Assembly: GCA_047628755.1 (NCBI GenBank)
Contig: JBLHVV010000050.1
Coordinates: forward strand, 1 to 21,275
DNA from: Bermanella sp047628755
GTDB lineage: Bacteria; Pseudomonadota; Gammaproteobacteria; Pseudomonadales; Oceanobacteraceae
Direction of reading: 5' to 3'
Length of the DNA stretch: 21,275 nucleotides
The position numbers were made by a program, and so were the translations under genes. Below, one piece after another: positions 15,801-21,275 of this stretch. Every line of letters starts with the position of its first letter. Position 1 is the first letter of the stretch. Below the pieces are notes generated by a model. That model did not search any database. It was not told the origin of the DNA and saw only the letters and a list, made by a program, of their open reading frames with translations.

Positions 15801-16065
15801 TTCCTTCACTAGAATAAGACGTGACTTTTTTTATACCAGCTAATCCTTCAATCGATATTTCAATTTTTCTAGTAACCTGTTTATCCACTTGTTGCACATG
15901 TGCATTAGGATAAATAGTGATAATTTCAAGTGTATCCGCAGGAAGCTTAGGGAAGCCTTCAACGCGAATAGAAGATACGGTTAGCCAGCCTGCAAAAAGA
16001 AGCAAAACCATCATTAAATTTGCGGCTACTGGATTTCGGATAAACCAACTAGTTAGTGAATGCAT
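12892..16065 (-). CDS. RND efflux pump, inner-membrane transporter (HAE1/AcrB type)
   Basis: Proton-driven exporter of the resistance-nodulation-division superfamily. The 1057-aa protein has the expected two-fold layout. TM1 is near the N-terminus (about 13-30, RNPVAANLMMVLLLFAGW), followed by a large periplasmic porter loop to about residue 335. TM2-6 cover about 335-475, with the TM4 motif GLIIALGILVDDAVVVGESV bearing the proton-relay Asp pair. After a cytoplasmic linker and TM7 (about 540-560) come a second periplasmic loop and a final TM bundle (LLAIPLKSYTQPLIIM, GVVVNDSLVMLTRYNQ, FLTTTTTVAGLTPL). The GVVVNDSLV in the second half is common in the AcrB-like branch lacking a second Asp pair. 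It starts one base after the fusion-protein stop (TAG-C-ATG) with GGAGAAG as ribosome site, so it is translationally coupled to it. The substrate is not predictable; no outer-membrane channel gene is in the operon. Confidence 0.93.
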   Translation of the reverse strand: MHSLTSWFIRNPVAANLMMVLLLFAGWLTVSSIRVEGFPKLPADTLEIITIYPNAHVQQVDKQVTRKIEISIEGLAGIKKVTSYSSEGISSVSVQKQEGYSLERLSDDIGTRLDSIYGLPEKSENPVVARNDFDLAAMIVQISGDTDTKTLQKTATNVREALLALPEVSKIKTWGKRKPEIRIELIPEKMLAYNLTPDLVIASIQQSSLSFQAGSLKTIGGTIALRADNERLHRLDFEDIRIKSLKDGKQITLTDVAYVIDDYEDDDSIVRFNGQAGIGMEILIGREENLLDIAQAVKKSLDSQRLSLPKGIELVSWADTSHYITERLSLLKDNAVQGLLLVFILLSLFLNIKLAFWVAMGIPISVAGALAVMGSDWVGYSLNDITTFGLIIALGILVDDAVVVGESVFEERGKIKDPIKGTENGVKKVATATIYGVLTTIAAFFPMLLIDNAMGKILASFAGVVILTLIFSLFESKFILPSHLASIDLDEKEYDRSKTLSIFSWLPRLVKHIQRYAQNSLETFKTRIYRPILEFSLKQRYAVLVLFLAIAVFGIGLISNGSIRTVFFPDIPGQIINVKMNMDPRSPSILASYNASHVEDVATLLNQNWKDKYNLQDLPIKHILTVVNGASSVEIFAELTPPSDRMQLSVIQIVNEWREVSGTLEGVTDLSFSASEQTGGGFALQVMGKNETELRVASDLIIAHLRSISGTSNVRQDLKPGQPQLRLTLKPEAKHLGFTDEYLASQIGGRFGGAEALRIQRGSQEVKVIVEDMKSSRDALSDLFNMKVTDQQGAWFPITTVANIESSYVTDYIARRDGKRINTIYASLDKEYISSDELGAEIFGTFSDSIEAHFPDIEITGAGELEEIFSMKGNLTKALLFTSMLIYVLLAIPLKSYTQPLIIMSVIPFGFVGAAFGHLIMGVPLSLLSFFGMLALTGVVVNDSLVMLTRYNQSKAEGMSVHEALNEASLGRFKAIFLTTTTTVAGLTPLILETSEQAQYLIPAAISLAFGEIFATGITLIIIPVLIAIADDVRVFWSGNKANPKTENDLVVKNNRE

Positions 16066-16066
16066 G

Positions 16067-17215
16067 CTACTTCTCCATTCTGGCTTTAGTTGGCTTCACT
16101 TGTTTTCCGGTAAGGAAAGACGCAAGTGGTATTGTGGCTACTCGCCAAGTTTTTTGTCCTAGGTACTCAGGTTTATCAGGTACTGGAACCAGCACCTGTT
16201 TATCCTGATAATGAATATCCTTTGGCTGGTAAGAACGTAACGTATCTTTCTTATCAATAAGCCAAACAGTGCCTTCTTGGGTTAGTGCACTTTCAGGTAG
16301 AATCATATAATCGTTAAATTCTTTGCCGGCTATTTTTACTTGCATGAACTGCCCTGAAATGGCGAGTCCGTTTTCTACTGAATTCACTTCCATAAATAAT
16401 GGGTATTGTCGAGTATCGCTATTTAGGTGATATCCACCACGGATGATAGTGGCTACTGCAATGAGTTCACCACCGCTAGAATAGAGATTGGCCTGACTAT
16501 TTAACCAATTCTCTGCAAGGTTATGCCATTGAGTCTCACTTAAGAAAACCTTGAGATAAAGGTTTTGATGGTCAATCAAACGTAATAGCGGCTCACCTTC
16601 CACCACTTGCTGGCCAAGGCCCACCATTCGCTCAATGATGATGCCTTTAAATGGAGTTTTTACCCGTGTATAGGATAAATTGTTTTGGGCAACACGAAAT
16701 TGTTGCTGTGCAGACTCTAACGCCTTCTGTGCTATTTTCAGCTGGGGTTTAAACAGAGCAAGGTCTGAAGCTGGCTTATTAATACCAGACTGTTGCCAAT
16801 CTTGATTGGTAATCAGTGTTTTCTTTTGAGCTTGCACCAATTGCAACTTGGCTTCGGCTAGAGTGACTTCCGCGCTGCTTTTTTCACTTTGGTAAGGCGT
16901 GTCTTCAATACGTATTAATACTGTATTTTCATTCACCAATGACCCCGATTCAAAAACTGGGGCAATATAGTTAATAGCACCTCTGACTTGAGCCTTTAGG
17001 ATAACGTCCCACTTTGGTTTCAGTTCTCCATAGGCAACAATTGTGCTTCTCTGTGGACCTGCTATTGCCGCCACATAAGAAACTTGGGGAATGAATATAC
17101 TGTTCATTTTCACTTCATCAGGCTTATTGGCTTCCTCATCGAGGAGCAACACAACCAATAACAAAAGAGATATTGCAATGAGTAAAAATAAGGGACGTTT
17201 AAATTTTTCTCGCAT
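16067..17215 (-). CDS. RND-type periplasmic membrane fusion protein
   Basis: Adaptor linking the inner-membrane pump to an outer-membrane channel. The 382-aa HlyD/AcrA-type protein has an N-terminal membrane anchor (8-25, LFLLIAISLLLLVVLLL) with no lipobox cysteine, so it is anchored by a helix rather than lipidated. A lipoyl half-motif (KAQVRGAINYIAPVFESGSLV) comes next, then a coiled-coil hairpin (about 108-195, many Ala, Gln, Leu). The second lipoyl half follows (YTRVKTPFKGIIIERMVGLG), then a beta-barrel region and a C-terminal membrane-proximal domain. It is the first gene of the pump operon. Its promoter carries the same direct repeat as the mipA-like and regulator genes, implying coregulation. 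Confidence 0.92.
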   Translation of the reverse strand: MREKFKRPLFLLIAISLLLLVVLLLDEEANKPDEVKMNSIFIPQVSYVAAIAGPQRSTIVAYGELKPKWDVILKAQVRGAINYIAPVFESGSLVNENTVLIRIEDTPYQSEKSSAEVTLAEAKLQLVQAQKKTLITNQDWQQSGINKPASDLALFKPQLKIAQKALESAQQQFRVAQNNLSYTRVKTPFKGIIIERMVGLGQQVVEGEPLLRLIDHQNLYLKVFLSETQWHNLAENWLNSQANLYSSGGELIAVATIIRGGYHLNSDTRQYPLFMEVNSVENGLAISGQFMQVKIAGKEFNDYMILPESALTQEGTVWLIDKKDTLRSYQPKDIHYQDKQVLVPVPDKPEYLGQKTWRVATIPLASFLTGKQVKPTKARMEK

Positions 17216-17250
17216 TCGTATTCACCGGTGACTTAATATATTAGTAAGTT

Positions 17251-17284
17251 ATGATAAAATGAAAGGTATTAAGATATTCTTAAG
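17251..17284 (-). promoter_or_regulatory. PmrA-box-like direct repeat and -10 of the efflux operon
   Basis: On the minus strand CTTAAGA (17284-17278) and CTTAATA (17273-17267) are spaced 11 bp apart. Exactly ten bases later comes TATCAT (17256-17251), a five-of-six match to the -10. The geometry is identical to that at the mipA-like gene. The element sits between the kinase stop (17297) and the fusion-protein ATG (17215), so the pump has its own promoter. Confidence 0.75.
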
Positions 17285-17296
17285 GTGATTTATTAG

Positions 17297-18559
17297 CTAT
17301 AAAGCTCTCCAAATCACACTTGCTTCTGCGCAGTTTGAGTGCTCTGAAAAATTGAAAGACCAGCCTAATTTTTCACATATCCTAGATACCAATTGAAGAC
17401 CTAGTCCAAAGCTTTGATAAGTCGACCCCTGCGGTTCAGAAATAATTGGATTTTTAATATAAAGTGATGTTTCATTGATTTTAATCTGTATCGTACCTTT
17501 ACCACTCAACTGACAAGCATTACGCAATAGATTGGCAAAAACAATCTGTAATAAATCCGCTTCCAATTCAATACTCTTAATCTGAATTTCGGTTTCTATG
17601 AATACCTCATGACTGTTAATTAGATATCTGTGATTAGCCACTTGCTGGTCACAAAATGCAGCGAGCTCAATATGGGTTTTCTTAATGGGCTTCTCAGACT
17701 CTCTGGCCAGCCAAAGTAGAGCTGACGAAAGGCGATTCATATTACTGCTGGCCTTGAGTGCACGCTGCACTGTTATATTGTCAGCGCCAGATAATTTAAA
17801 GTCTAATGTATCAAGGCATGCCTGAATGGTCGCTAGGGGCGTTCGTATCTCGTGACTGGCATATTTCAAGAATTGCTGTTCTCGTAAATTATATTCTGTA
17901 ATTTGATTAACTCCAGATTTTAATTGAGATGCTAAATCATTTAGCTCGGCTATTGGAAAGTCTTCTTTTAAAAGATCATCATTATCCTTCAATTTAAAAG
18001 CCCATTGACTAAGTAATTTCATAGGTTCATTGGTGCGCTTAAGTAACCAAAAAACGATTCCAAAAAGGGTCATAAAAATAAGCAACAAAAGCCAAATAAA
18101 ATCTCTCATCAAACTGACAATAATACTATTGATGATCTCATCAGTTTCCTGGGTATTGTAAATACTCAGGGTATAAATGGACTTACCTTTAATATTTACA
18201 TACCGCAAAAGCGAAACATATTGGCTTTCGCCAGTTGCATTTACAACCTGTATATCATAAACCTTATTATCTAAAACCGTTAAATGTTCAAATGACTGTT
18301 TTAGCTTAATGGGAATATCCGACCAGCTCCTATACGCATGAAAGGTTTCACTTTCGGGTAAAACTAGCTCAGGTTTGTCCTCTAAGCGTTTCAGTAAATT
18401 ATGAGCCTCGACCCTTGCAAAACTATCAACTGCAAATTCAATTGACCGCCATGTAATAAAAAATAAACTAACAACAAGAGCAATACTAAAGGCAATACCC
18501 GCAAAAATAATTTGCCATCTTAGTTGTTGTGCTAGAGTTTTAGTAGACGATTTAACCAT
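17297..18559 (-). CDS. Sensor histidine kinase
   Basis: Membrane kinase partner of the upstream OmpR-type regulator. The 420-aa protein has TM1 (about 15-36), a periplasmic sensing region of about 110 residues (38-150), TM2 (about 153-174), a HAMP-like linker, and an H-box YASHEIRTPLATIQ with phospho-acceptor H236. An N-box (LLQIVFANLLRNACQLSG, N343/N347) and a C-terminal ATP-lid FGLGLQLVSRICEKLGW (about 384-400) follow. The canonical G1 box DxGxG is not seen; its place is taken by LYIKNPIISEP. Some kinases of this kind use N-containing variants, so activity is not excluded. Its ATG lies three bases after the regulator stop, so the two are coupled. Ligands are unknown; context suggests envelope-damaging or cationic compounds. 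Confidence 0.9.
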   Translation of the reverse strand: MVKSSTKTLAQQLRWQIIFAGIAFSIALVVSLFFITWRSIEFAVDSFARVEAHNLLKRLEDKPELVLPESETFHAYRSWSDIPIKLKQSFEHLTVLDNKVYDIQVVNATGESQYVSLLRYVNIKGKSIYTLSIYNTQETDEIINSIIVSLMRDFIWLLLLIFMTLFGIVFWLLKRTNEPMKLLSQWAFKLKDNDDLLKEDFPIAELNDLASQLKSGVNQITEYNLREQQFLKYASHEIRTPLATIQACLDTLDFKLSGADNITVQRALKASSNMNRLSSALLWLARESEKPIKKTHIELAAFCDQQVANHRYLINSHEVFIETEIQIKSIELEADLLQIVFANLLRNACQLSGKGTIQIKINETSLYIKNPIISEPQGSTYQSFGLGLQLVSRICEKLGWSFNFSEHSNCAEASVIWRAL

Positions 18560-18562
18560 TTT

Positions 18563-19237
18563 TTATTCCAATTTATTATCTGATATACAAAGTCCAACAC
18601 CTGTAATCGTTTTTATAAGTGGATAGCTGAAAGGCTTATCAACTGCTTTTCTGAGCGCATGTAAATGAACATTAAGCCTCCCTTTGTCTGGCTCTTGATC
18701 AGGCCATACTGAATTCTCGATATTAGATCGTGATATAACTTTTGGGCTGTGTTGCAATAATATTTCTAAAATGCTCCATTCTGTGGGCGTCAATGTAATC
18801 GCTTGCCCTTCACGTTCTAAAAGTCTAGATTCCATATCTATTTTCAATGGCCCCAACTCCTGCATGGCTCGTTGATTTTTTGCACGCTGAGAAAGGGCAT
18901 TTATACGCGCCCAAAGTAACGGCATAGGGCAAGGCTTAACCACATAGTCATCAACACCTACTTTGAATCCACCTAACTGATCTTCGGTAGTCCCCATAGC
19001 TGTAAGCATCAACACTGGCGTTGTACAACCTCGGCGCCGCAACTCTGCGCAAGCATCAAGACCGTTCAACTTGGGTAGCATATAGTCTAATAGAATCACC
19101 TCGAAGTTTAAATCTATAGCAAGCTCTATTCCTGATAAACCATTATATGCAAAATCACATTCTGCTCCTTGAAGCTCTAGGAACTCTGCAATAGAGGCAG
19201 ACAACTCGGCATCATCTTCTACAATTAGAATACGCAT
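18563..19237 (-). CDS. OmpR-family response regulator
   Basis: The 224-aa transcription factor has a receiver domain (1-115: D8/D9, phospho-acceptor D51 in LLDYMLP, T79, K101, and DDY at 96-98 near the dimer face). A winged-helix DNA-binding domain spans about 128-220 (LTPTEWSILEILL, then SRSNIENSVW and a recognition-helix region around GRLNVHLHALRKAV, ending ITGVGLCI). It is co-transcribed with the kinase gene. Its own promoter carries the direct repeat seen at the pump operon and the mipA-like gene, consistent with autoregulation. Binding of this exact protein to the repeat is inferred from co-location and from the PmrA-box pattern, not shown. PmrA, QseB and related regulators are the closest functional analogues. 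Confidence 0.92.
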   Translation of the reverse strand: MRILIVEDDAELSASIAEFLELQGAECDFAYNGLSGIELAIDLNFEVILLDYMLPKLNGLDACAELRRRGCTTPVLMLTAMGTTEDQLGGFKVGVDDYVVKPCPMPLLWARINALSQRAKNQRAMQELGPLKIDMESRLLEREGQAITLTPTEWSILEILLQHSPKVISRSNIENSVWPDQEPDKGRLNVHLHALRKAVDKPFSYPLIKTITGVGLCISDNKLE

Positions 19238-19269
19238 GAAATAACCATTGATTAATATATCTTTAATAA

Positions 19270-19301
19270 ACTATAACAAATGATATTAAGATTGTATTAA
19301 G
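19270..19301 (-). promoter_or_regulatory. PmrA-box-like direct repeat and -10 of the regulator-kinase operon
   Basis: On the minus strand CTTAATA (19301-19295) and CTTAATA (19290-19284) are 11 bp apart. TATAGT (19275-19270), a five-of-six -10 match, follows after eight bases. The element lies about 33 bases upstream of the regulator ATG, so the regulator likely controls itself. Confidence 0.72.
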
Positions 19302-19374
19302 TATAATGGACAATAGAATAGCTTAGCCTTATTCAAGGTACTTCATATGTTATTCAACACAGTTTTTTTATTTC

Positions 19375-19388
19375 TTGCCTTAAGGCAA
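19375..19388. promoter_or_regulatory. 14-bp perfect palindrome upstream of phoH
   Basis: TTGCCTTAAGGCAA is a perfect palindrome between divergent genes, flanked by T-rich sequence on the left and A-rich on the right. It contains CTTAAG. No T-run follows the hairpin on either strand, so it is not a terminator. An operator is possible. It also falls inside the small frame at 19347-19427. Confidence 0.35.
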
Positions 19389-19505
19389 AAAAATCGGTTA
19401 TATGAAGATGCGTTAAACTTTATCTGATAGGGCAATCAAAGCTCGGAACGATGTTTTGTCGTTTGCGGCTGGTGTTTGCTCTGCAGTATCCCCAAGGAGT
19501 GCTGA

Positions 19506-20879
19506 ATGCCCAATCGACGCCGTACCAAAGCCTATGTCATTGACACCAATGTACTAATTCACGACCCCTCTGCTATATTCAAATTTGAAGAACACCAAGT
19601 CGTTATCCCCATGACGGTTCTAGAAGAACTGGACAAACTCAAAACTGGACAATCTGGTGTATCAATGGAATGCCGTCAAGCTATTAGGAATATAGACAGC
19701 ATATTAGGCCAGGCCTCTCCTGAACAAATTAGTGAAGGTGTAAAAATTCCTGCTGCGGTAGAGAATAGTGGCTCGTTAAGTATTTTAATGGATAAACCTG
19801 TTCAGCAAAGTACTGTTTTAAGAAATGATTTAAACGACAATAAAATAATTAATAGTATTATATTTTTGCAGCAACATAAGTTAAAAACACAATTCATACT
19901 TGTGACCAAAGACATTAATATGCGATTAAAAGCTCGGGGCTGTGGCATCGATGCCGAAGACTACCACAATGATCAGTTAGTCAAAGACTTTGAATCTCTA
20001 ACCAAAGGTTTCCATGACTTTCAGAACAGCTTTTGGGACAACATAGAAAAAGTAGAGACCGTTCAATTAACTGGCCGTACTTTGCACAAAATTCCTAGAG
20101 TCAGCTTAGAAAATGACTTTTTTATTAACCAATACGTAATGGATGAGCAAGGGTTTATTGGTCGCATAGTTAAACTAGATGACGACTGCATAACTATTTG
20201 GGATAAGTCTAACGATAAGCTTTTACAGCAAGAGGCATGGGGCTTAACGCCTAGGGATAAGTACCAAGCCGCTGCCTTAGATTTATTACTGGATCCTGAC
20301 ATTCATTTGGTAAACCTATCCGGCCCAGCGGGTTCAGGAAAAACCATTTTAGCGTTAGCTGCCGCTATAGAAATGACCGTGGCACAAAATCGTTTTAAGC
20401 GTATTATTGCCACTAGAAGTGTCCGTGGGTTAGATGAAGATATTGGATTTCTGCCTGGTACAGAAGCCGAAAAAATGGAGCCTTGGTTAGGTGCTATTAC
20501 CGATAATTTAGAAGCCCTTCATATGGAAGATGAAAACGCACACAGCAGTATTGATTACATATTGCAAAAAGTGCCCATGCAATTTAAATCTCTTAACTAC
20601 ATTAGAGGGCGCAGCTTTCAACGCAGCTTAATTATTATTGATGAGAGCCAAAATTTAACCCCACACCAAATGAAAACAATCATTACCCGAGCAGGCAGTG
20701 GCTCAAAAGTAGTTTGTCTAGGTAACTTGGCGCAAATAGATACGCCTTATTTAAATGCCACCAACTCAGGCTTAACGTATTTAAACGAACGCTTTAAAGG
20801 GTTTGAGTACGGTGGCTCTATCGAACTACAAGGCGTACCTAGGTCTATCTTAGCTGAATATGCAGAGACACATTTATAA
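19506..20879 (+). CDS. PIN-PhoH family protein
   Basis: This 457-aa protein joins an N-terminal PIN nuclease domain to a PhoH-type P-loop ATPase, the architecture called PhoH2 or YlaK-like. The PIN part (about 8-165) has acidic residues D13 (VIDTNVLIHD), E40/E41 (VLEELDKLK) and D136 (VTKDINMRLKARG). The PhoH part (about 245-457) has Walker A GPAGSGKT (273-280), Walker B LIIIDESQNLTPHQMK (375-390), and TRAGSGSKVVCLGNLAQIDTPYL. Proteins of this type in mycobacteria unwind and cleave RNA in an ATP-dependent way; the role in gammaproteobacteria is not settled. An ideal AAGGAG (19494-19499) lies six bases before the ATG. The gene is divergent from the regulator and not obviously part of its regulon. 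Confidence 0.92.
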   Translation: MPNRRRTKAYVIDTNVLIHDPSAIFKFEEHQVVIPMTVLEELDKLKTGQSGVSMECRQAIRNIDSILGQASPEQISEGVKIPAAVENSGSLSILMDKPVQQSTVLRNDLNDNKIINSIIFLQQHKLKTQFILVTKDINMRLKARGCGIDAEDYHNDQLVKDFESLTKGFHDFQNSFWDNIEKVETVQLTGRTLHKIPRVSLENDFFINQYVMDEQGFIGRIVKLDDDCITIWDKSNDKLLQQEAWGLTPRDKYQAAALDLLLDPDIHLVNLSGPAGSGKTILALAAAIEMTVAQNRFKRIIATRSVRGLDEDIGFLPGTEAEKMEPWLGAITDNLEALHMEDENAHSSIDYILQKVPMQFKSLNYIRGRSFQRSLIIIDESQNLTPHQMKTIITRAGSGSKVVCLGNLAQIDTPYLNATNSGLTYLNERFKGFEYGGSIELQGVPRSILAEYAETHL

Positions 20880-20917
20880 ACTCATATGAAGCAACTAAGG
20901 TCGTTTGGCAGGTCGGT

Positions 20918-20998
20918 TTAATGTCTATCCACGGTAGTATCATTCTGGGCCATAGTGCCTTAGACATTAATCAATATTTACGCCTTTATGGCTTTTTT
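20918..20998 (+). promoter_or_regulatory. Possible structured leader with two competing stems
   Basis: TTAATGTCTA (20918-20927) pairs perfectly with TAGACATTAA (20961-20970). GCCATA (20949-20954), inside that loop, can instead pair with TATGGC (20987-20992), which is followed by TTTTTT (20993-20998), terminator-like. The two pairings are mutually exclusive except as a pseudoknot. It could be an attenuator-like element, or chance; the region is also inside a possible small ORF. Confidence 0.3.
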
Positions 20999-21076
20999 AA
21001 TGGCCCAATAAATTTGACGAAACCTCATTTCTTTCCTACATTTTTAAGAGGCTTATATCAAGGAATAATAAGATGA
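20921..21076 (+). CDS. Possible 51-aa small gene overlapping the next start
   Basis: The frame from ATG 20921 to TGA 21074-21076 encodes 51 residues, starting MSIHGSIILGHSALDINQYL and ending YQGIIR. It resembles no family I know and has no membrane segment or signal peptide. AGG (20910-20912) sits eight bases before the ATG. Its stop overlaps the next gene's start as ATGA, a classic coupling arrangement, which is the main support. A chance open frame of this length is also plausible. Confidence 0.3.
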   Translation: MSIHGSIILGHSALDINQYLRLYGFFNGPINLTKPHFFPTFLRGLYQGIIR

Positions 21077-21275
21077 AAGGATTATGGCTCATTTTAGCTA
21101 TATTGACGACTTCTAGTCACGGCGCAGGTACTGAAGATACGATTTATGAATTATCGGTATCTACCGACAGTAGCTGGACCAGTTTAGAAATTCGTGACGA
21201 CGCAGAGTGGGTAAACGCGCCTCCAGGAAAAAGTATCAGTGTGAATGGACGCAGCGGCATCAAGTCTTACACTTT
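21073..21275 (+). CDS. Secreted or periplasmic protein of unknown function (5' partial)
   Basis: The ATG at 21073, with AAGGA (21060-21064) eight bases upstream, opens a frame running off the window; 67 codons are seen. Residues 1-17 form a signal peptide (MKGLWLILAILTTSSHG then AGTED), cleavage likely near residues 17-18. The visible mature part is acidic and beta-like (YELSVSTDSSWTSLEIRDDAEWVNAPPGK), reminiscent of small exported beta-sandwich domains, but not assigned. It may be coupled to the preceding 51-codon frame. Confidence 0.75.
   Translation, partial: MKGLWLILAILTTSSHGAGTEDTIYELSVSTDSSWTSLEIRDDAEWVNAPPGKSISVNGRSGIKSYT

Noticed and set aside
12892..17215. Heavy-metal (CzcA/CusA) pump
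   Set aside because: The fusion protein has no metal-binding Met or His cluster and the pump's TM4 and second-half motifs fit the HAE1 drug-type branch better, although substrate remains open.
19375..19388. Palindrome as the phoH or regulator terminator
   Set aside because: It lies upstream of both divergent genes, and A-rich rather than T-rich sequence follows it on both strands.

Overview
The window looks like chromosome from a low-to-moderate GC marine gammaproteobacterium, of the Oceanospirillales/Oleispira/Bermanella sort. That is an inference from the mix of minCDE, a pilH-like gene, trxB, PIN-PhoH, an HAE1-type RND pump and MipA/OmpV; no rRNA or other marker is present to fix the taxon. 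I see no transposase, integrase, tRNA, CRISPR array or prophage gene.

Layout. Positions 1-183 hold the 3' end of an unknown protein with a TAD tandem repeat, converging on ilvD (281-1960, minus). Next come three minus-strand genes: a SirB2-type membrane protein, a stand-alone PilH-like receiver and an unknown 162-aa protein. The last is divergent from an unknown 302-aa protein (plus). A plus-strand run follows: a DUF1244-HopJ fusion, then minC, minD and minE, closed by a bidirectional terminator. A small unknown gene (minus) is divergent from a single-domain parvulin (plus), which shares a second bidirectional terminator with trxB (minus). Across a 496-base gap is a plus-strand gene that appears to join a c-di-GMP-binding MshEN domain to a membrane anchor and an exported tail.

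Positions 10962-19301 form a coherent envelope-stress or efflux island: mipA/ompV-like (plus), then on the minus strand an exported alpha/beta hydrolase, an RND pump, its membrane fusion protein, a sensor kinase and an OmpR-type regulator. Three promoters in this island (mipA-like, fusion protein-pump, regulator-kinase) each carry the same direct repeat, CTTAA[T/G]-N5-CTTAAT with 11-bp periodicity, set 8-10 bases upstream of a -10 element. This matches the published PmrA-box pattern YTTAAK-N5-YTTAAK and makes a self-contained, autoregulated regulon the best reading. It is the strongest finding in the window.

The right end holds a PIN-PhoH protein (plus), then a possible 51-codon small gene. 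Its stop overlaps, as ATGA, the start of a secreted protein that runs off the window at 21275.

All functional calls rest on reading motifs by eye; no database search was run.
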